Shown: piece by piece, positions 43,595 through 53,114 of the stretch
Position numbering within the stretch: the first letter of the stretch is position 1
Layout: each line of letters starts with the position of its first letter
DNA from: JACQAP01 sp035548375
GTDB taxonomy: Bacteria; Pseudomonadota; Gammaproteobacteria; Burkholderiales; JACQAP01
Reading direction: 5' to 3'
Length of the DNA: 64,000 nt
Assembly: GCA_035548375.1 (NCBI GenBank)
Contig: DASZTG010000071.1
Coordinates: 1-64,000, forward strand
Translations under genes and position numbers: made by a program
The notes under the pieces: generated by a model
Databases searched by the model: none
What the model was told of the DNA's origin: nothing
Seen by the model: the letters and a program-made list of their open reading frames with translations, nothing else

Positions 43595-45143
43595 GTTCCT
43601 TGCCGCCATTCGCTCCGGCCGCCTGCTGAGCCTCCTGCAGTTCGTCCTCGCACCGCTGCTCGCCGGCGCCGCGGCTGTTCTGGGGTTCGCGCCTTTCGGG
43701 CTTTTCTTCGTGTTGCCGCTGTCCCTGGCAGCGCTTGCCGCTGTCGTTCTGCGTTGCAGGTCCGTGCGCTCGGCAGCCGTCACCGGGTTCTCCTTCGGCG
43801 CCGGCCTGTTCCTCGCCGGCGTCAGCTGGGTGTACGTCAGCCTGCACGTGTATGGGGGCATGGACATGCCGGTCGCCGCGCTATTCACGCTCGCTTTCTG
43901 CCTGATCCTGGCCTGTCATCCCGCACTGGCGTGCGCGTTGACGTTTCGTCTTCCGGGCCCGCGCGCGCTGAAATTGCTGCTGCTCTTTCCCGGGCTCTGG
44001 GCGATTTCGGAGTGGAATCGCGGATGGCTGTTCTCCGGCTTTCCCTGGCTGGCCGCCGGCTATTCGCAGGTACCCGCAAGCCCGCTCGCGGGGTTCGCCC
44101 CGGTGCTCGGCGTATTCGGCGTGTCCCTGGTCGTTGCCGTCGTGGGCGGCGGAATCGCCTTGGCGATCGAAAGCATGATCGCCCGGCGCACTCGCGCGAC
44201 CATCGCCGGCGTTTGCGTGGTGGCAGCGATCGTCATCGCGGGCGCCGCGCTGAAATCGATTCAGTGGACGCAGCCTGTTCCCGGCGAAGCCACCATGGTG
44301 ACCTTGCTGCAGGGAAACATTCCGCAGGAATTGAAGTGGCGTCCGGAGCGCGCGGTCGCGACGCTGGAAACCTACCTGAAGCTCGTGAACGACGCGAATG
44401 GCAGGTTGATCGTGTTGCCGGAAACCGCCCTGCCGATGCTCGACGTCGATGTTCCGCCCGAATACCTGCGCGCGCTCGCGGCGCATGCAAAATCCAATGG
44501 CGGAGACCTGCTTTACGGCGTTCCCGAACTCGATGCCTCCGGCCGCTATTTCAACAGCGTGATGAGCGCCGGTGCGGCGCCGCCCCAGACCTATCGCAAG
44601 CATCACCTGGTGCCGTTCGGCGATTACTTTCCGCTGCGCCCCGTGCTGGGCTGGGTCATGAACCTGCTGCATATCCCCATGTCGGATTTTTCCCACGGCG
44701 ATGCGATGCAGAAGCCGCTGCAAGTCGCGGGACAGAAGGTCGCGGTGAACATCTGCTACGAGGATGCATTCGGCGAAGAGATCATCCGCCAGTTGCCGGA
44801 AGCGACCCTGCTCGCGAATTTCACGAACGATGCGTGGTGGGGCGATACCATCGCCTCGCGCCAGCACCTGCAGATCGCGCAGATGCGTGCCGCGGAAACC
44901 GGTCGGCCGATGCTGCGTGCGACCAATACCGGTGTGACGGCGATCATCGGCGCGGACGGCAGGATCGTCGTATCGGCGCCGGAGTTCACGACGACTTCGA
45001 TCGGCGGCGAAGTGCACGGCTACAAGGGCACTACGCCTTACATCCTGTTCGGCAACGCCGGCTTCCTGGTGCTGGCACTCTGCATGGTCATGGCCGTGCC
45101 GATCGCGTTTCGCCTCGGAGGCCGGCGCATGCCGGAAGCCTGA
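43584..45143 (+). CDS. lnt: Apolipoprotein N-acyltransferase
   Basis: Inner-membrane enzyme that adds the third acyl chain to lipoproteins; 519 aa. Six to eight spans occupy residues 12-215, then a periplasmic nitrilase-like domain. The catalytic triad reads E280 (LPETALP), K339 (YRKHHLVPFGDYFP) and C391 (NICYEDAFG), with FTNDAWWGDT nearby. It starts at GTG 43584, 11 nt inside corC. Substrates in this window would include LptM and MltA. Confidence 0.96.
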   Translation: MRPEFLAAIRSGRLLSLLQFVLAPLLAGAAAVLGFAPFGLFFVLPLSLAALAAVVLRCRSVRSAAVTGFSFGAGLFLAGVSWVYVSLHVYGGMDMPVAALFTLAFCLILACHPALACALTFRLPGPRALKLLLLFPGLWAISEWNRGWLFSGFPWLAAGYSQVPASPLAGFAPVLGVFGVSLVVAVVGGGIALAIESMIARRTRATIAGVCVVAAIVIAGAALKSIQWTQPVPGEATMVTLLQGNIPQELKWRPERAVATLETYLKLVNDANGRLIVLPETALPMLDVDVPPEYLRALAAHAKSNGGDLLYGVPELDASGRYFNSVMSAGAAPPQTYRKHHLVPFGDYFPLRPVLGWVMNLLHIPMSDFSHGDAMQKPLQVAGQKVAVNICYEDAFGEEIIRQLPEATLLANFTNDAWWGDTIASRQHLQIAQMRAAETGRPMLRATNTGVTAIIGADGRIVVSAPEFTTTSIGGEVHGYKGTTPYILFGNAGFLVLALCMVMAVPIAFRLGGRRMPEA

Positions 45144-45147
45144 CCAC

Positions 45148-45627
45148 CTACTGCATGTAGGCGAATCCCTGCTTCTGCAACTCGATGATTTCCGCGTCGG
45201 CCATCGGCACCATGTTGACGAAGCCGTGGATGTCCGCCGGCTCATAGCCGCGGCGATGGGCCGATACCCGGCACATGCGAATGTCGATGATCCCGCCCAC
45301 GGTGAGGCTTTGCGCGCGCACCATGAGATCCCGGTACCTGGCGAAGTTGCGGATCGCGAAGAAACCGATCTCGTCTCCGTGCAGCACGAGCACGATCTGG
45401 CTCTCGAACGGATCGGCTTCGTACAGCGCGGAAAGGAAACTCGCCCGGTCGAGCACGTTTTCAAGCTGCGCGACCGTCTTGACCGCCACGTCGTAGACGA
45501 CTTTCTGCTTGCCATAGGACTTCTCGATGACCTTGGCGCTGCCCCACGGCGCCGCGTCATCGGATGCCTGTGCGGAGAACGACAGGAACATCAGCGTAAC
45601 CATCACGGCGATCGATCTCGTCAGCAT
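45148..45627 (-). CDS. Exported DsrE-family-like protein
   Basis: 159 aa. A signal peptide (residues 1-21, MLTRSIAVMVTLMFLSFSAQ then A) is followed by an alpha/beta domain resembling DsrE/DsrF sulfur-relay proteins: KVVYDVAVKTVAQLENVLDR, VLVLHGDEIGFFAI and a single cysteine in IDIRMCRVSA. Exported DsrE-like proteins are of unknown function, perhaps in thiol or sulfur chemistry. An ATG at 45663 would add 12 residues. Convergent with lnt (4-nt gap) and divergent from glyQ, as seen in some relatives. Confidence 0.78.
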   Translation of the reverse strand: MLTRSIAVMVTLMFLSFSAQASDDAAPWGSAKVIEKSYGKQKVVYDVAVKTVAQLENVLDRASFLSALYEADPFESQIVLVLHGDEIGFFAIRNFARYRDLMVRAQSLTVGGIIDIRMCRVSAHRRGYEPADIHGFVNMVPMADAEIIELQKQGFAYMQ

Positions 45628-45658
45628 GGCATCCTCGTTCTGGCGGGCGGTTTTTAAG

Positions 45659-45664
45659 TACAAT
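45659..45664 (+). promoter_or_regulatory. -10 element upstream of glyQ
   Basis: TACAAT with no good -35 box at 17 nt (TTCTGG at 45638 gives a 15-nt spacer). Start about 45671; leader about 49 nt, GC-rich. Confidence 0.35.
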
Positions 45665-45719
45665 TCGGGCTTTGCTTGGGGCCGGTTCGGGGCTCCGGGT
45701 TCCCGCTTAAAAATCCGCG

Positions 45720-46685
45720 ATGTTGAATTTTCAGGAAGTGATTCTAACGCTGCAGCGTTACTGGGGTGACCGGGGCTGCGCGATCCTGCAACCCTACGAC
45801 ATGGAAGTGGGCGCGGGAACTTCCCACACCGCCACTTTCCTGCGCGCGATCGGACCGGAGCCGTGGCGCGCCGCGTATGTGCAGCCCTCGCGCCGTCCGA
45901 AGGACGGACGCTACGGCGAGAATCCCAACCGCATGCAGCACTACTACCAGTTCCAGGTAGTGCTGAAGCCCTCGCCGCTCGACATCATCGACCTTTACCT
46001 GGATTCGCTGCGCGCCCTGGGCATCGACCCGCAGGCCCACGACATCCGCTTCGTCGAGGACGATTGGGAGAATCCGACGCTGGGCGCGTGGGGGCTCGGC
46101 TGGGAAGTCTGGCTCGACGGCATGGAAGTTACCCAATTCACCTACTTCCAGCAGGTCGGCGGCCTCGATTGCAAGCCGATCACCGGCGAGATCACCTACG
46201 GCATCGAGCGCCTGGCGATGTATCTGCAAAACGTGCAGAACGTGTTCGAACTCGAATGGACGCCTGGACTGACCTACGGCGATGTCTACCACCAGAACGA
46301 AGTCGAGCAGTCGACCTACAACTTCGAGCAGTCGAATACCTCCATGCTGTTCCAGCATTTCACCGACTACGAGGGCGAGGCCAAGCGGCTGATGGCCGCG
46401 CAACTCGCGCTGCCGGCCTACGAAATGGTGCTGAAGGCCGCGCACACCTTCAACCTGCTGGATGCACGCGGCGCGATTTCGGTCACCGAGCGCGCCGCCT
46501 ACATCGGCCGCATCCGCAACCTCGCGCGCGCGGTGTCGCAGGCCTATTTCGATTCGCGGCTGCGCAGCGGTTTCCCGATGTGCAAGGCCGAGCAACTGCA
46601 AAAGCTCGGCGTCGACGTCGCCGCGCTCAAGAGCGCGCTGCGGGAACGGGAAGCCGCGCAAGATGCCAAGGCGCCGGTCGCATGA
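45720..46685 (+). CDS. glyQ: Glycyl-tRNA synthetase alpha subunit
   Basis: Class II catalytic subunit of the bacterial alpha2-beta2 enzyme; 321 aa. The N-terminus NFQEVILTLQRYWGDRGCAI and motifs PSRRPKDGRYGENPNR, VEDDWENPTLGAWGLGWEVW and GGLDCKPITGEITYGIERL are typical. Its stop overlaps the glyS start by 4 nt (ATGA), coupling the two subunits. Confidence 0.99.
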   Translation: MLNFQEVILTLQRYWGDRGCAILQPYDMEVGAGTSHTATFLRAIGPEPWRAAYVQPSRRPKDGRYGENPNRMQHYYQFQVVLKPSPLDIIDLYLDSLRALGIDPQAHDIRFVEDDWENPTLGAWGLGWEVWLDGMEVTQFTYFQQVGGLDCKPITGEITYGIERLAMYLQNVQNVFELEWTPGLTYGDVYHQNEVEQSTYNFEQSNTSMLFQHFTDYEGEAKRLMAAQLALPAYEMVLKAAHTFNLLDARGAISVTERAAYIGRIRNLARAVSQAYFDSRLRSGFPMCKAEQLQKLGVDVAALKSALREREAAQDAKAPVA

Positions 46686-48820
46686 GCGCGAACCTGCTGG
46701 TCGAGCTCTTTACCGAGGAATTGCCGCCGAAGGCGCTGAAGCGCCTGGGCGATGCGTTCGCTGGCGGCATCGTCGAAGGATTGAAAAGCAGCGGCCTGCT
46801 GGACGCGACTTCGAAGTCCCGGGCATTCGCCACGCCGCGTCGCCTCGCGGTCTACATCCAGGCGGTATTGCCCAAAGGCTCGGATCGCCCGATCGAGCAC
46901 AAGCTCATGCCCGCGGCGGTTGCCATGAAGGAGGGCGGCGCCTGGAGCGACGCGCTGCGCCGCAAGCTGGCGGGCATGGAACGCGAAAAGCTGGCGGATG
47001 TGCCGGTGGGCGCGAAAGTCGGCACGGACATGCTGCTGGTCAAGCCGGACGGAAAGACCAACAGCGTATTCCTGCGCACAGTTTCGATCGGGCAGACGCT
47101 GGAACAGGCGTTGTCGAAGGCGATCGAGGATGCCATCGCGAAATTGCCGATTCCGAAAGTCATGAGCTACCAACTGGCCGACGGCGCCACCACCGTGAAG
47201 TTCGTCAGGCCCGCGCACGCCCTCGTCGCGCTGCATGGCGACCGCATCCTTGCCCTGTCGACCCTGGGCCTGGATGCCGGTCGCGTTACGCACGGTCATC
47301 GCTTCCAGGGCGCGAAGGACATTTCGCTGGATCGCGCCGACCAGTACGAAGCCAGGCTGGAAAACGAAGGACAGGTCATCGCCGATTTCGACAAGCGCAA
47401 GGCCGAAGTCGCGCGGCAGCTTTCCGAAAAGGCCCAGGCGCTGAAATGCTCGCTCGGCGCCGAGGCGGAATACGGCCCGCTGCTGGATGAAGTCACCGCG
47501 CTGGTCGAACATCCGACCGTCTACATAGGCGAATTCGAGGCGGGATTCCTCGCCGTGCCGCAGGAATGCCTGATCCTGACCATGCGCCAGAACCAGAAGT
47601 ATTTCCCGCTGTTCGATGCGAACGCAAAGCTGACCAACAATTTCCTGATCGTCTCGAACATGAAGCTCGCCAACTCGAAGAACATCGTCGAGGGCAACCA
47701 GCGCGTGGTCAGGCCGCGGCTGTCGGATGCGCGATTCTTCTTCGAGACGGACAAGAAAATCAGGCTGGCTGATCGCGTGCCGCAGCTCGCCAGCGTCGTC
47801 TATCACAACAAGCTCGGCAGCCAGCTCGATCGCATCGGGCGCGTGCGCGCGCTGGCCGGATTCATCGCCACGAAAATCGGCGCGGACGCCGGGCTTGCGG
47901 ACCGCGCAGCCTTGATCGCCAAGGCGGACCTCGTCACCAACATGGTCGGCGAGTTTCCCGAGCTGCAAGGCATCATGGGGCGCTACTACGCGCTGGCCGA
48001 TGGAGAGGATCCGCAAGTTGCGAATGCAATTGGCGACCAATACCGAATCAGACTCGACGAACACTCGGATCCTGCAAACCTGGTAAGCATGAGTCTGTTT
48101 CTCGCGGACCGCGTGGAGACACTGGTCGGCATCTGGAGCATCGGATTGCAACCCAGCGGCGACAAGGATCCGTTCGGATTGCGCCGCGCGGCACTGGGCA
48201 TCATCAGCGCCTTTGACTTGCTGGGAAATGCTTCGCGCGCGACGGGCAAGGCTTTCGCTCTGACCTTGCAAGGGCTGGTCGCCGAGGCCGCCAAGCTGTA
48301 TCCGGGTGGGGTCGATACCGCTCCCATCATCGAATTCGTCTACGAGCGATATCGCAACCAGCTCGCCGCCACCTACGATCGCAACGCGGTGGATGCCGTC
48401 ATCTCGATGCAACCGCCGCTCGACCAGGTCGAGTCCCGCGTGACGGCCGTCGTGGAGTTCGGCACGCTACCGGAAGCCGCGTCGCTCGCCTCCGCGAACA
48501 AGCGCATCGGCAACATCCTGAAAAAGACGGATGCGGCAGCCGTCGGCCTGCAGCCGGGGTTGCTGAGCGAAGCGGCGGAAAAGGCGCTCGCGGCCGTGGT
48601 CGAGAAAGTCAGGCCGGACGTCGCGGCGCGGTTCGCCGCAAGCGACTATGCCGGAACGCTGAAGGTGCTGGCCCAGGCACGCGAGCCGGTCGACGCGTTC
48701 TTCAACGACGTAATGGTCATGGCGGAGGATCCGAAGGTCCGCGACAACAGGCTAGCGCTGCTGCGGGAATTGCACGGCTTGATGAACCAGGTCGCCGACA
48801 TCTCGAAGCTCGCCGCCTGA
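46682..48820 (+). CDS. glyS: Glycyl-tRNA synthetase beta subunit
   Basis: 712 aa. The beta subunit binds the tRNA, with an HD-like and anticodon-binding region. It begins ANLLVELFTEELPPKALKRL, as in the family, and contains TPRRLAVYI, the GHRF motif in THGHRFQGAK, and VPQECLILTMRQNQKYFPLF. Near the C-terminus, FFNDVMVMAEDPKVRDNRLA is the anticodon-binding end. The open frame extends upstream through glyQ in another reading, but the true start is the ATGA overlap. gmhB follows 31 nt later. Confidence 0.98.
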   Translation: MSANLLVELFTEELPPKALKRLGDAFAGGIVEGLKSSGLLDATSKSRAFATPRRLAVYIQAVLPKGSDRPIEHKLMPAAVAMKEGGAWSDALRRKLAGMEREKLADVPVGAKVGTDMLLVKPDGKTNSVFLRTVSIGQTLEQALSKAIEDAIAKLPIPKVMSYQLADGATTVKFVRPAHALVALHGDRILALSTLGLDAGRVTHGHRFQGAKDISLDRADQYEARLENEGQVIADFDKRKAEVARQLSEKAQALKCSLGAEAEYGPLLDEVTALVEHPTVYIGEFEAGFLAVPQECLILTMRQNQKYFPLFDANAKLTNNFLIVSNMKLANSKNIVEGNQRVVRPRLSDARFFFETDKKIRLADRVPQLASVVYHNKLGSQLDRIGRVRALAGFIATKIGADAGLADRAALIAKADLVTNMVGEFPELQGIMGRYYALADGEDPQVANAIGDQYRIRLDEHSDPANLVSMSLFLADRVETLVGIWSIGLQPSGDKDPFGLRRAALGIISAFDLLGNASRATGKAFALTLQGLVAEAAKLYPGGVDTAPIIEFVYERYRNQLAATYDRNAVDAVISMQPPLDQVESRVTAVVEFGTLPEAASLASANKRIGNILKKTDAAAVGLQPGLLSEAAEKALAAVVEKVRPDVAARFAASDYAGTLKVLAQAREPVDAFFNDVMVMAEDPKVRDNRLALLRELHGLMNQVADISKLAA

Positions 48821-48851
48821 GCGCGAACCGTCCCCCTCGACCACAAGTCAC

Positions 48852-49385
48852 ATGAAGCTCGTCATCCTCGACCGCGACGGCGTCATCAACCAGGACAGCG
48901 ACCAGTTCATCAAGAACACGACCGAGTGGAAGGCGATTCCCGGAAGCCTGGAGGCGATCGCCAGGCTCAATCACGCGGGATACCGCGTCGTCGTCGCGTC
49001 GAACCAGTCCGGCATCGGCCGCGGCCTGCTCGACATGGGCGCGCTCAACGCCATCAACGACAAGATGTACCGCGCGCTGGCGCAAGTCGGCGGGCGCATC
49101 GACGCGCTTTTCTATTGCCCCCATGCGGCGGGCGACAACTGCGATTGCCGCAAGCCCAAGCCCGGCATGTTCATCGACATCGCGCAGCGCTTCAACGTGG
49201 ACCTGGCCGGCGTGCCGAGTGTCGGCGATTCCTTGCGCGACTTGCAGGCCGCCGCGGAAGCCGGCGCGCAACCCATGCTGGTGCTGACGGGAAAGGGCGA
49301 GAAGACCAGGGCCGCCGGCGGCCTGCCTGAAGGCACGCCGGTATTTGCGGATCTGGCAGAGGCAGTACGTTCTATCGTGGCATGA
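48852..49385 (+). CDS. gmhB: D-glycero-beta-D-manno-heptose 1,7-bisphosphate 7-phosphatase
   Basis: HAD-family phosphatase in ADP-heptose synthesis for the LPS inner core; 177 aa. The nucleophile motif is ILDRDGVIN (D7, D9), and the zinc-binding loop CPHAAGDNCDCRKPKPGM contains three cysteines and a histidine. It starts at ATG 48852. It lies between glyS and plsC on one strand, a common order in betaproteobacteria. No heptose kinase (hldE) is nearby. Confidence 0.95.
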   Translation: MKLVILDRDGVINQDSDQFIKNTTEWKAIPGSLEAIARLNHAGYRVVVASNQSGIGRGLLDMGALNAINDKMYRALAQVGGRIDALFYCPHAAGDNCDCRKPKPGMFIDIAQRFNVDLAGVPSVGDSLRDLQAAAEAGAQPMLVLTGKGEKTRAAGGLPEGTPVFADLAEAVRSIVA

Positions 49386-49494
49386 GCAGGAAGCAGGGGC
49401 CCCGTATTTTCACGGGGATGCGACCGCCCGCGATTGCCACCAGCCGCCGAATCGACGATGTTCCGATGACTTACATTGGCAATGAGGCGGCGTC

Positions 49495-50223
49495 ATGAAG
49501 ACGGCCCTCGCGCTGCTGCGCTCCGTCGTCTACGAAATGCTGCGGGCCGTGGTGACGATCATATTCGCCGTGATCTCGCTGCTGACGTTCCCGCTCAGTC
49601 CACGTGCCCGCTATCGCATCATTACCGCGTGGTCGCACGTGGTCATCGGCCTGGCATGGATAATTTGCGGCGTGCGCTACCGGGTCATCGGCCGCGAGCA
49701 TTTCCCCGGCGTCCCCTGCATCGTGCTGTCGAAGCACCAGTCCGCCTGGGAAACGCTGGCCTTCCAGGTCATCCTGCCGCCGCAGGTCTGGGTGCTCAAG
49801 CGGGAGCTGCTGCGCGTGCCCTTCTTCGGGTGGGGCCTGGCGATGATGAGCCCGATCGCCATCGATCGCGGCTCGGCTTCGCGCGCGCTGAAGCAAATGG
49901 CGGAACAGGGCAGGAAACGGCTCGACGACGGCTGGTGGATCGTCGTCTTTCCGGAAGGCACGCGCGTCGCGCCCGGCAAGCGCGGCCGCTATCATCCGGG
50001 CGGCGCCTGGCTAGCGGGCAAGACCGGCGCCGCGGTGCTGCCGATCGCACATAATGCGGGGACGGTCTGGGGCAGGAACGCGTTCGTGAAATATCCCGGT
50101 ACCATCACCGTGAGCATCGGCCCGGCCATCCCGCCGGGCGCGATGGCGCCGGACGAACTCAACAGGAAAGTCGAAGACTGGATAGAAAACGAAGTGTCGC
50201 GAATCGGGAACGCACGCTCATGA
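49495..50223 (+). CDS. plsC: 1-acyl-sn-glycerol-3-phosphate acyltransferase
   Basis: Adds the second acyl chain to make phosphatidic acid; 242 aa with one N-terminal membrane span (about residues 15-34). The HX4(D/E) motif is HQSAWE (H81, E86), and FPEGTR is at about residues 152-157. The stop overlaps the next gene's ATG by 4 nt. The 109-nt gap after gmhB contains a CCCCGT-N6-ACGGGG hairpin (49400-49417) without a T-run. Confidence 0.94.
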   Translation: MKTALALLRSVVYEMLRAVVTIIFAVISLLTFPLSPRARYRIITAWSHVVIGLAWIICGVRYRVIGREHFPGVPCIVLSKHQSAWETLAFQVILPPQVWVLKRELLRVPFFGWGLAMMSPIAIDRGSASRALKQMAEQGRKRLDDGWWIVVFPEGTRVAPGKRGRYHPGGAWLAGKTGAAVLPIAHNAGTVWGRNAFVKYPGTITVSIGPAIPPGAMAPDELNRKVEDWIENEVSRIGNARS

Positions 50224-50963
50224 GCGACTTGTTTCCGGTCACCATGATTTCCGAGCCGAAGAGCATTCGGCTGCGGGACCGCGACATCGCCTATCTGCTG
50301 AAGCGCAGCCAGCAGCGCCGCAGCATCGTGCTGACCGTGGACGAGCATGGCCTCACCGTCAGCGCGCCCTGGCGCAGCACCGAGAAGCGCATCGCCGGCG
50401 TCATCCGCGAATCCGAGGCCTGGGTATTGAAGAAGCTCGACGTATGGAGCGCCTACCCCGCCCGTGCGCAAACCTGGATGACCGGAGACCGGATCAAGTA
50501 CCTCGGCCGCGACCTGGTGCTGGAACTTGTTCGAGATGCGATCGCCCCCTCCGCGGTATTGCAGGAGGACGGCCGCCTGCGAATCGGCCTTGCCGATCCG
50601 GCGGACACGGAGGCCGTCAAGGCCGCGGTCGTGAAATGGTATCGGCGCCATGCACAGCCGAATTTCCTGCAACGCGTGGATGAATTCTCGGCGAGGCTGG
50701 GCGTGGGCGTGCCGCGCGTATTCCTGTCCAGCGCGCGCACCCGCTGGGGAAGTTGCAACGCCAGGCGCGAAGTGCGCCTGAACTGGCGCCTGATCCAGTG
50801 CGTCCAGCCGACGATCGACTACGTCGTCGTCCACGAGCTCGCGCACCTGATCGAAATGAACCATTCGCGCCGCTTCTGGAAACTGGTCGCCGCCGCATGC
50901 CCGCATTACCGGGAAGCGTGCGCCGAACTGAACTGCATGGGTCCCTACTACATGGATCTTTGA
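50220..50963 (+). CDS. YgjP-like M48-type metallopeptidase (DUF45)
   Basis: 247 aa, no signal peptide. The zinc motif is HELAH (H205, E206, H209), preceded by the family's TRWGSCNARREVRLNWRL segment and followed by the third-ligand region HSRRFWKLV. YgjP/WLM-type peptidases are cytoplasmic, and their substrates are unknown. It starts in a 4-nt overlap with the plsC stop, so it is made with PlsC. An ATGCGGA-N15-TCCGCAT hairpin lies downstream at 50974-51002. Confidence 0.9.
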   Translation: MSDLFPVTMISEPKSIRLRDRDIAYLLKRSQQRRSIVLTVDEHGLTVSAPWRSTEKRIAGVIRESEAWVLKKLDVWSAYPARAQTWMTGDRIKYLGRDLVLELVRDAIAPSAVLQEDGRLRIGLADPADTEAVKAAVVKWYRRHAQPNFLQRVDEFSARLGVGVPRVFLSSARTRWGSCNARREVRLNWRLIQCVQPTIDYVVVHELAHLIEMNHSRRFWKLVAAACPHYREACAELNCMGPYYMDL

Positions 50964-51042
50964 GTACCGCGACATGCGGACGCGGCACGGCGGAATCCGC
51001 ATACCCCTGTGCTAGACTCGAAGCTCTCCTCGCCGATCCGTC

Positions 51043-51183
51043 ATGCGCCGCCTCTGCATTCTCATCGTGCTTGCCTTCCTCGCCGGCGCCTGCGGCCAGA
51101 AGGGTCCGTTGTACCTGCCCAAGGACGACGACAAGCCCAGGAAGCACGAACCCCGGAAAACCGAAGAAGGAACCATCGAGTAG
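51043..51183 (+). CDS. lptM: LPS translocon maturation chaperone LptM (YifL)
   Basis: 46-aa lipoprotein. The signal segment MRRLCILIVLAFL leads to the lipobox LAGAC (C17), followed directly by GQKGPLYLP, the signature of YifL/LptM, and a charged tail. LptM helps LptD fold in the outer membrane (known for E. coli). Its last base is the first base of the lysA GTG, so the two are co-translated, the usual lptM-lysA pairing. Confidence 0.92.
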   Translation: MRRLCILIVLAFLAGACGQKGPLYLPKDDDKPRKHEPRKTEEGTIE

Positions 51184-52427
51184 TGGACGCTTTTCACCTG
51201 CGCAATGGCGAACTGTTCGCCGAGGACGTCGCGTTGTCGCAAATCGCGCAGCGCTTCGGCACGCCCTGCTTCGTCTATTCCCGAGCGGCGCTCGAGCGCG
51301 CCTTCCGCAGCTACGACAAGGCGTTCGGGAATCGCTCGCACCTCGTCTGCTACGCCATGAAGGCGAACTCGAGCCTCGCCATCCTGAACCTGTTCGCGAA
51401 GATGGGGAGCGGCTTCGACATCGTTTCCGGCGGCGAGCTGGCGCGCGTGATCGCCGCGGGCGGCGATCCCGGCAAGACGGTTTTTTCCGGCGTGGGCAAG
51501 ATGCGGGACGAAATGCGGCAGGCACTCGCGGCCGGGGTCCTGTGCTTCAACGTCGAATCGGAAAGCGAGCTGGAGCGACTGGACGCCGTGGCCGCGGAAG
51601 CCGGGCAGAAAGCCCCCGTCAGCATCCGCGTGAACCCGGATGTCGACGCAAAAACGCATCCGTACATCTCGACGGGGCTGAAGGAAAACAAATTCGGCAT
51701 CGCGTTCGACGATGCAAGGCGCATCTATCGCAAGGCAAGGGCGCTGCCGCATCTCGAAATCACCGGCATCGACTGCCACATCGGCTCCCAGCTCACCGAG
51801 CTGGCGCCATTCATCGATGCATTCCGGAAAGTCCTGGAACTCGTGGACGTGCTCGCATCCGAAGGCATAGCACTGAAGCACCTCGATCTCGGCGGCGGCC
51901 TCGGCATCCACTATCGCCACGAATCGCCGCCGGCGCCGGATGCCTATGTGAAGGCACTGTTGGACGCCGTCGGCAATCGCAGCCAGCAGATCCTGCTCGA
52001 GCCCGGCCGCTCGCTGGTCGGCAATGCCGGCCTGCTGCTCACGCGCGTGGAATACCTCAAGCACGGCGAAGCCCGCAATTTCGCGGTGATCGACGCCGCC
52101 ATGAACGACCTCATCCGGCCCGCGCTGTACGACGCCTGGCACGACGTGCGGGTTGTCCGCGATTCGGGCGCGAAACCCGCGCGATACGAAATCGTCGGGC
52201 CCATCTGCGAAACCGGGGACTTTCTCGCCCGCGATCGCGAACTCGGCTTGAACGAAGGCGACCTGCTGGCCGTCATGTCGGCCGGCGCCTACGGCAGCAG
52301 CATGAGCTCCAACTACAACACGCGCCTGCGCGCGGCCGAGGTCATGGTCGACGGCGCCGACGCGCACCTGATCTGCGAACGCGAGCGCCTGGACGACCTG
52401 CTGTCGCGCGAGCGCCTGCTGCCCTGA
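51183..52427 (+). CDS. lysA: Diaminopimelate decarboxylase
   Basis: PLP enzyme making lysine from meso-diaminopimelate; 414 aa. The PLP lysine is K60 in CYAMKANSS; the glycine-rich loop HLDLGGGLGI and EPGRSLVGNAG are intact, as is CETGDFLARDREL. It starts at GTG 51183, overlapping the lptM stop by one base, with AAGGAA about 10 nt before. The next 201 nt carry no gene. Confidence 0.97.
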   Translation: MDAFHLRNGELFAEDVALSQIAQRFGTPCFVYSRAALERAFRSYDKAFGNRSHLVCYAMKANSSLAILNLFAKMGSGFDIVSGGELARVIAAGGDPGKTVFSGVGKMRDEMRQALAAGVLCFNVESESELERLDAVAAEAGQKAPVSIRVNPDVDAKTHPYISTGLKENKFGIAFDDARRIYRKARALPHLEITGIDCHIGSQLTELAPFIDAFRKVLELVDVLASEGIALKHLDLGGGLGIHYRHESPPAPDAYVKALLDAVGNRSQQILLEPGRSLVGNAGLLLTRVEYLKHGEARNFAVIDAAMNDLIRPALYDAWHDVRVVRDSGAKPARYEIVGPICETGDFLARDRELGLNEGDLLAVMSAGAYGSSMSSNYNTRLRAAEVMVDGADAHLICERERLDDLLSRERLLP

Positions 52428-52628
52428 CCGCGAGCGCGGCGGTCATCCGATCGGCCGCTGGTTCGTTCTATGTTTACAGGCAGCGGATCTGTCCGCGCGA
52501 GGCACGAATTGCCGGAATCGCCGCTGCCACGAGCTCGAGGCTCGGGAGACCGCCACGGTTTTCGCGGCGGGGAATGTTAAACTTCGTCGCGTCTCTTGCT
52601 CACTGACAACCAGGCACTGGCAGCCGAC

Positions 52629-53078
52629 ATGATCGTCTACGATCTCGCATGCGACAAGGATCACCCGTTCGAAGGGTGGTTCGGTTCCGCCGACGACTTC
52701 ACCTCCCAGGTGGAAGCCGGTGACGTCGCCTGCCCGGTTTGCGGCTCCGTGGAAATCTCCCGGCACGTGTCCGCGCCTTATGTGAACACGCGCGTGAGCA
52801 CGCGTTCGAGCGGACCGCAGACCGGCCAGCCGGAAGTTCTGCCGGTCGCGAACGCCGCGCAGGAACTCAGGAAGAAATTCATCGAGCATGTCCTCTCGAA
52901 CACCGAGGACGTCGGCCGGCGCTTCCCGGAGGAAGCCCGCAGGATCTTCTACAAGGAAGCGCCGGAACGCGCCATCCGCGGCACGGCGTCGAGCCAGCAG
53001 GTCAGCGAGCTCAAGGAAGAGGGCATCGACGTGATGGCCATTCCCGGCGTTCCCGCGCTGCCGGAAAAACTCCACTGA
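52629..53078 (+). CDS. DUF1178 family protein
   Basis: 149 aa, starting at ATG 52629 (MIVYDLACDKDHPFEGWFGS), an opening characteristic of this family. A CPVCGS zinc-ribbon-like pair follows (ACPVCGSVEISRHVSAP). The C-terminal half is helical (AAQELRKKFIEHVLSNTEDV). Function is unknown. The 201-nt gap upstream holds no gene and only a weak -10 (TTAAAC, about 52579). It is followed by an EamA permease 36 nt later. Confidence 0.9.
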   Translation: MIVYDLACDKDHPFEGWFGSADDFTSQVEAGDVACPVCGSVEISRHVSAPYVNTRVSTRSSGPQTGQPEVLPVANAAQELRKKFIEHVLSNTEDVGRRFPEEARRIFYKEAPERAIRGTASSQQVSELKEEGIDVMAIPGVPALPEKLH

Positions 53079-53082
53079 CGCA

Positions 53083-53109
53083 TTGATCCACGGCATGGCG
53101 TGATATAAC
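53083..53109 (+). promoter_or_regulatory. Promoter of the EamA gene (possibly leaderless mRNA)
   Basis: TTGATC (53083-53088), a 15-nt spacer and TATAAC (53104-53109). The expected start is within a base or two of the ATG at 53115. A CATGGCG-N10-CGCCATG inverted repeat (53094-53117) spans the -10 and the start codon. Confidence 0.4.
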
Positions 53110-53114
53110 GCGCC

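Noticed and set aside
43881..45560. A 559-codon minus-strand frame opposite lnt
   Set aside because: No recognisable motif, and the Lnt catalytic triad is on the plus strand; the DsrE-like gene uses a different frame.
49400..49417. CCCCGT-N6-ACGGGG stem between gmhB and plsC as a terminator
   Set aside because: Short, and no T-run follows.
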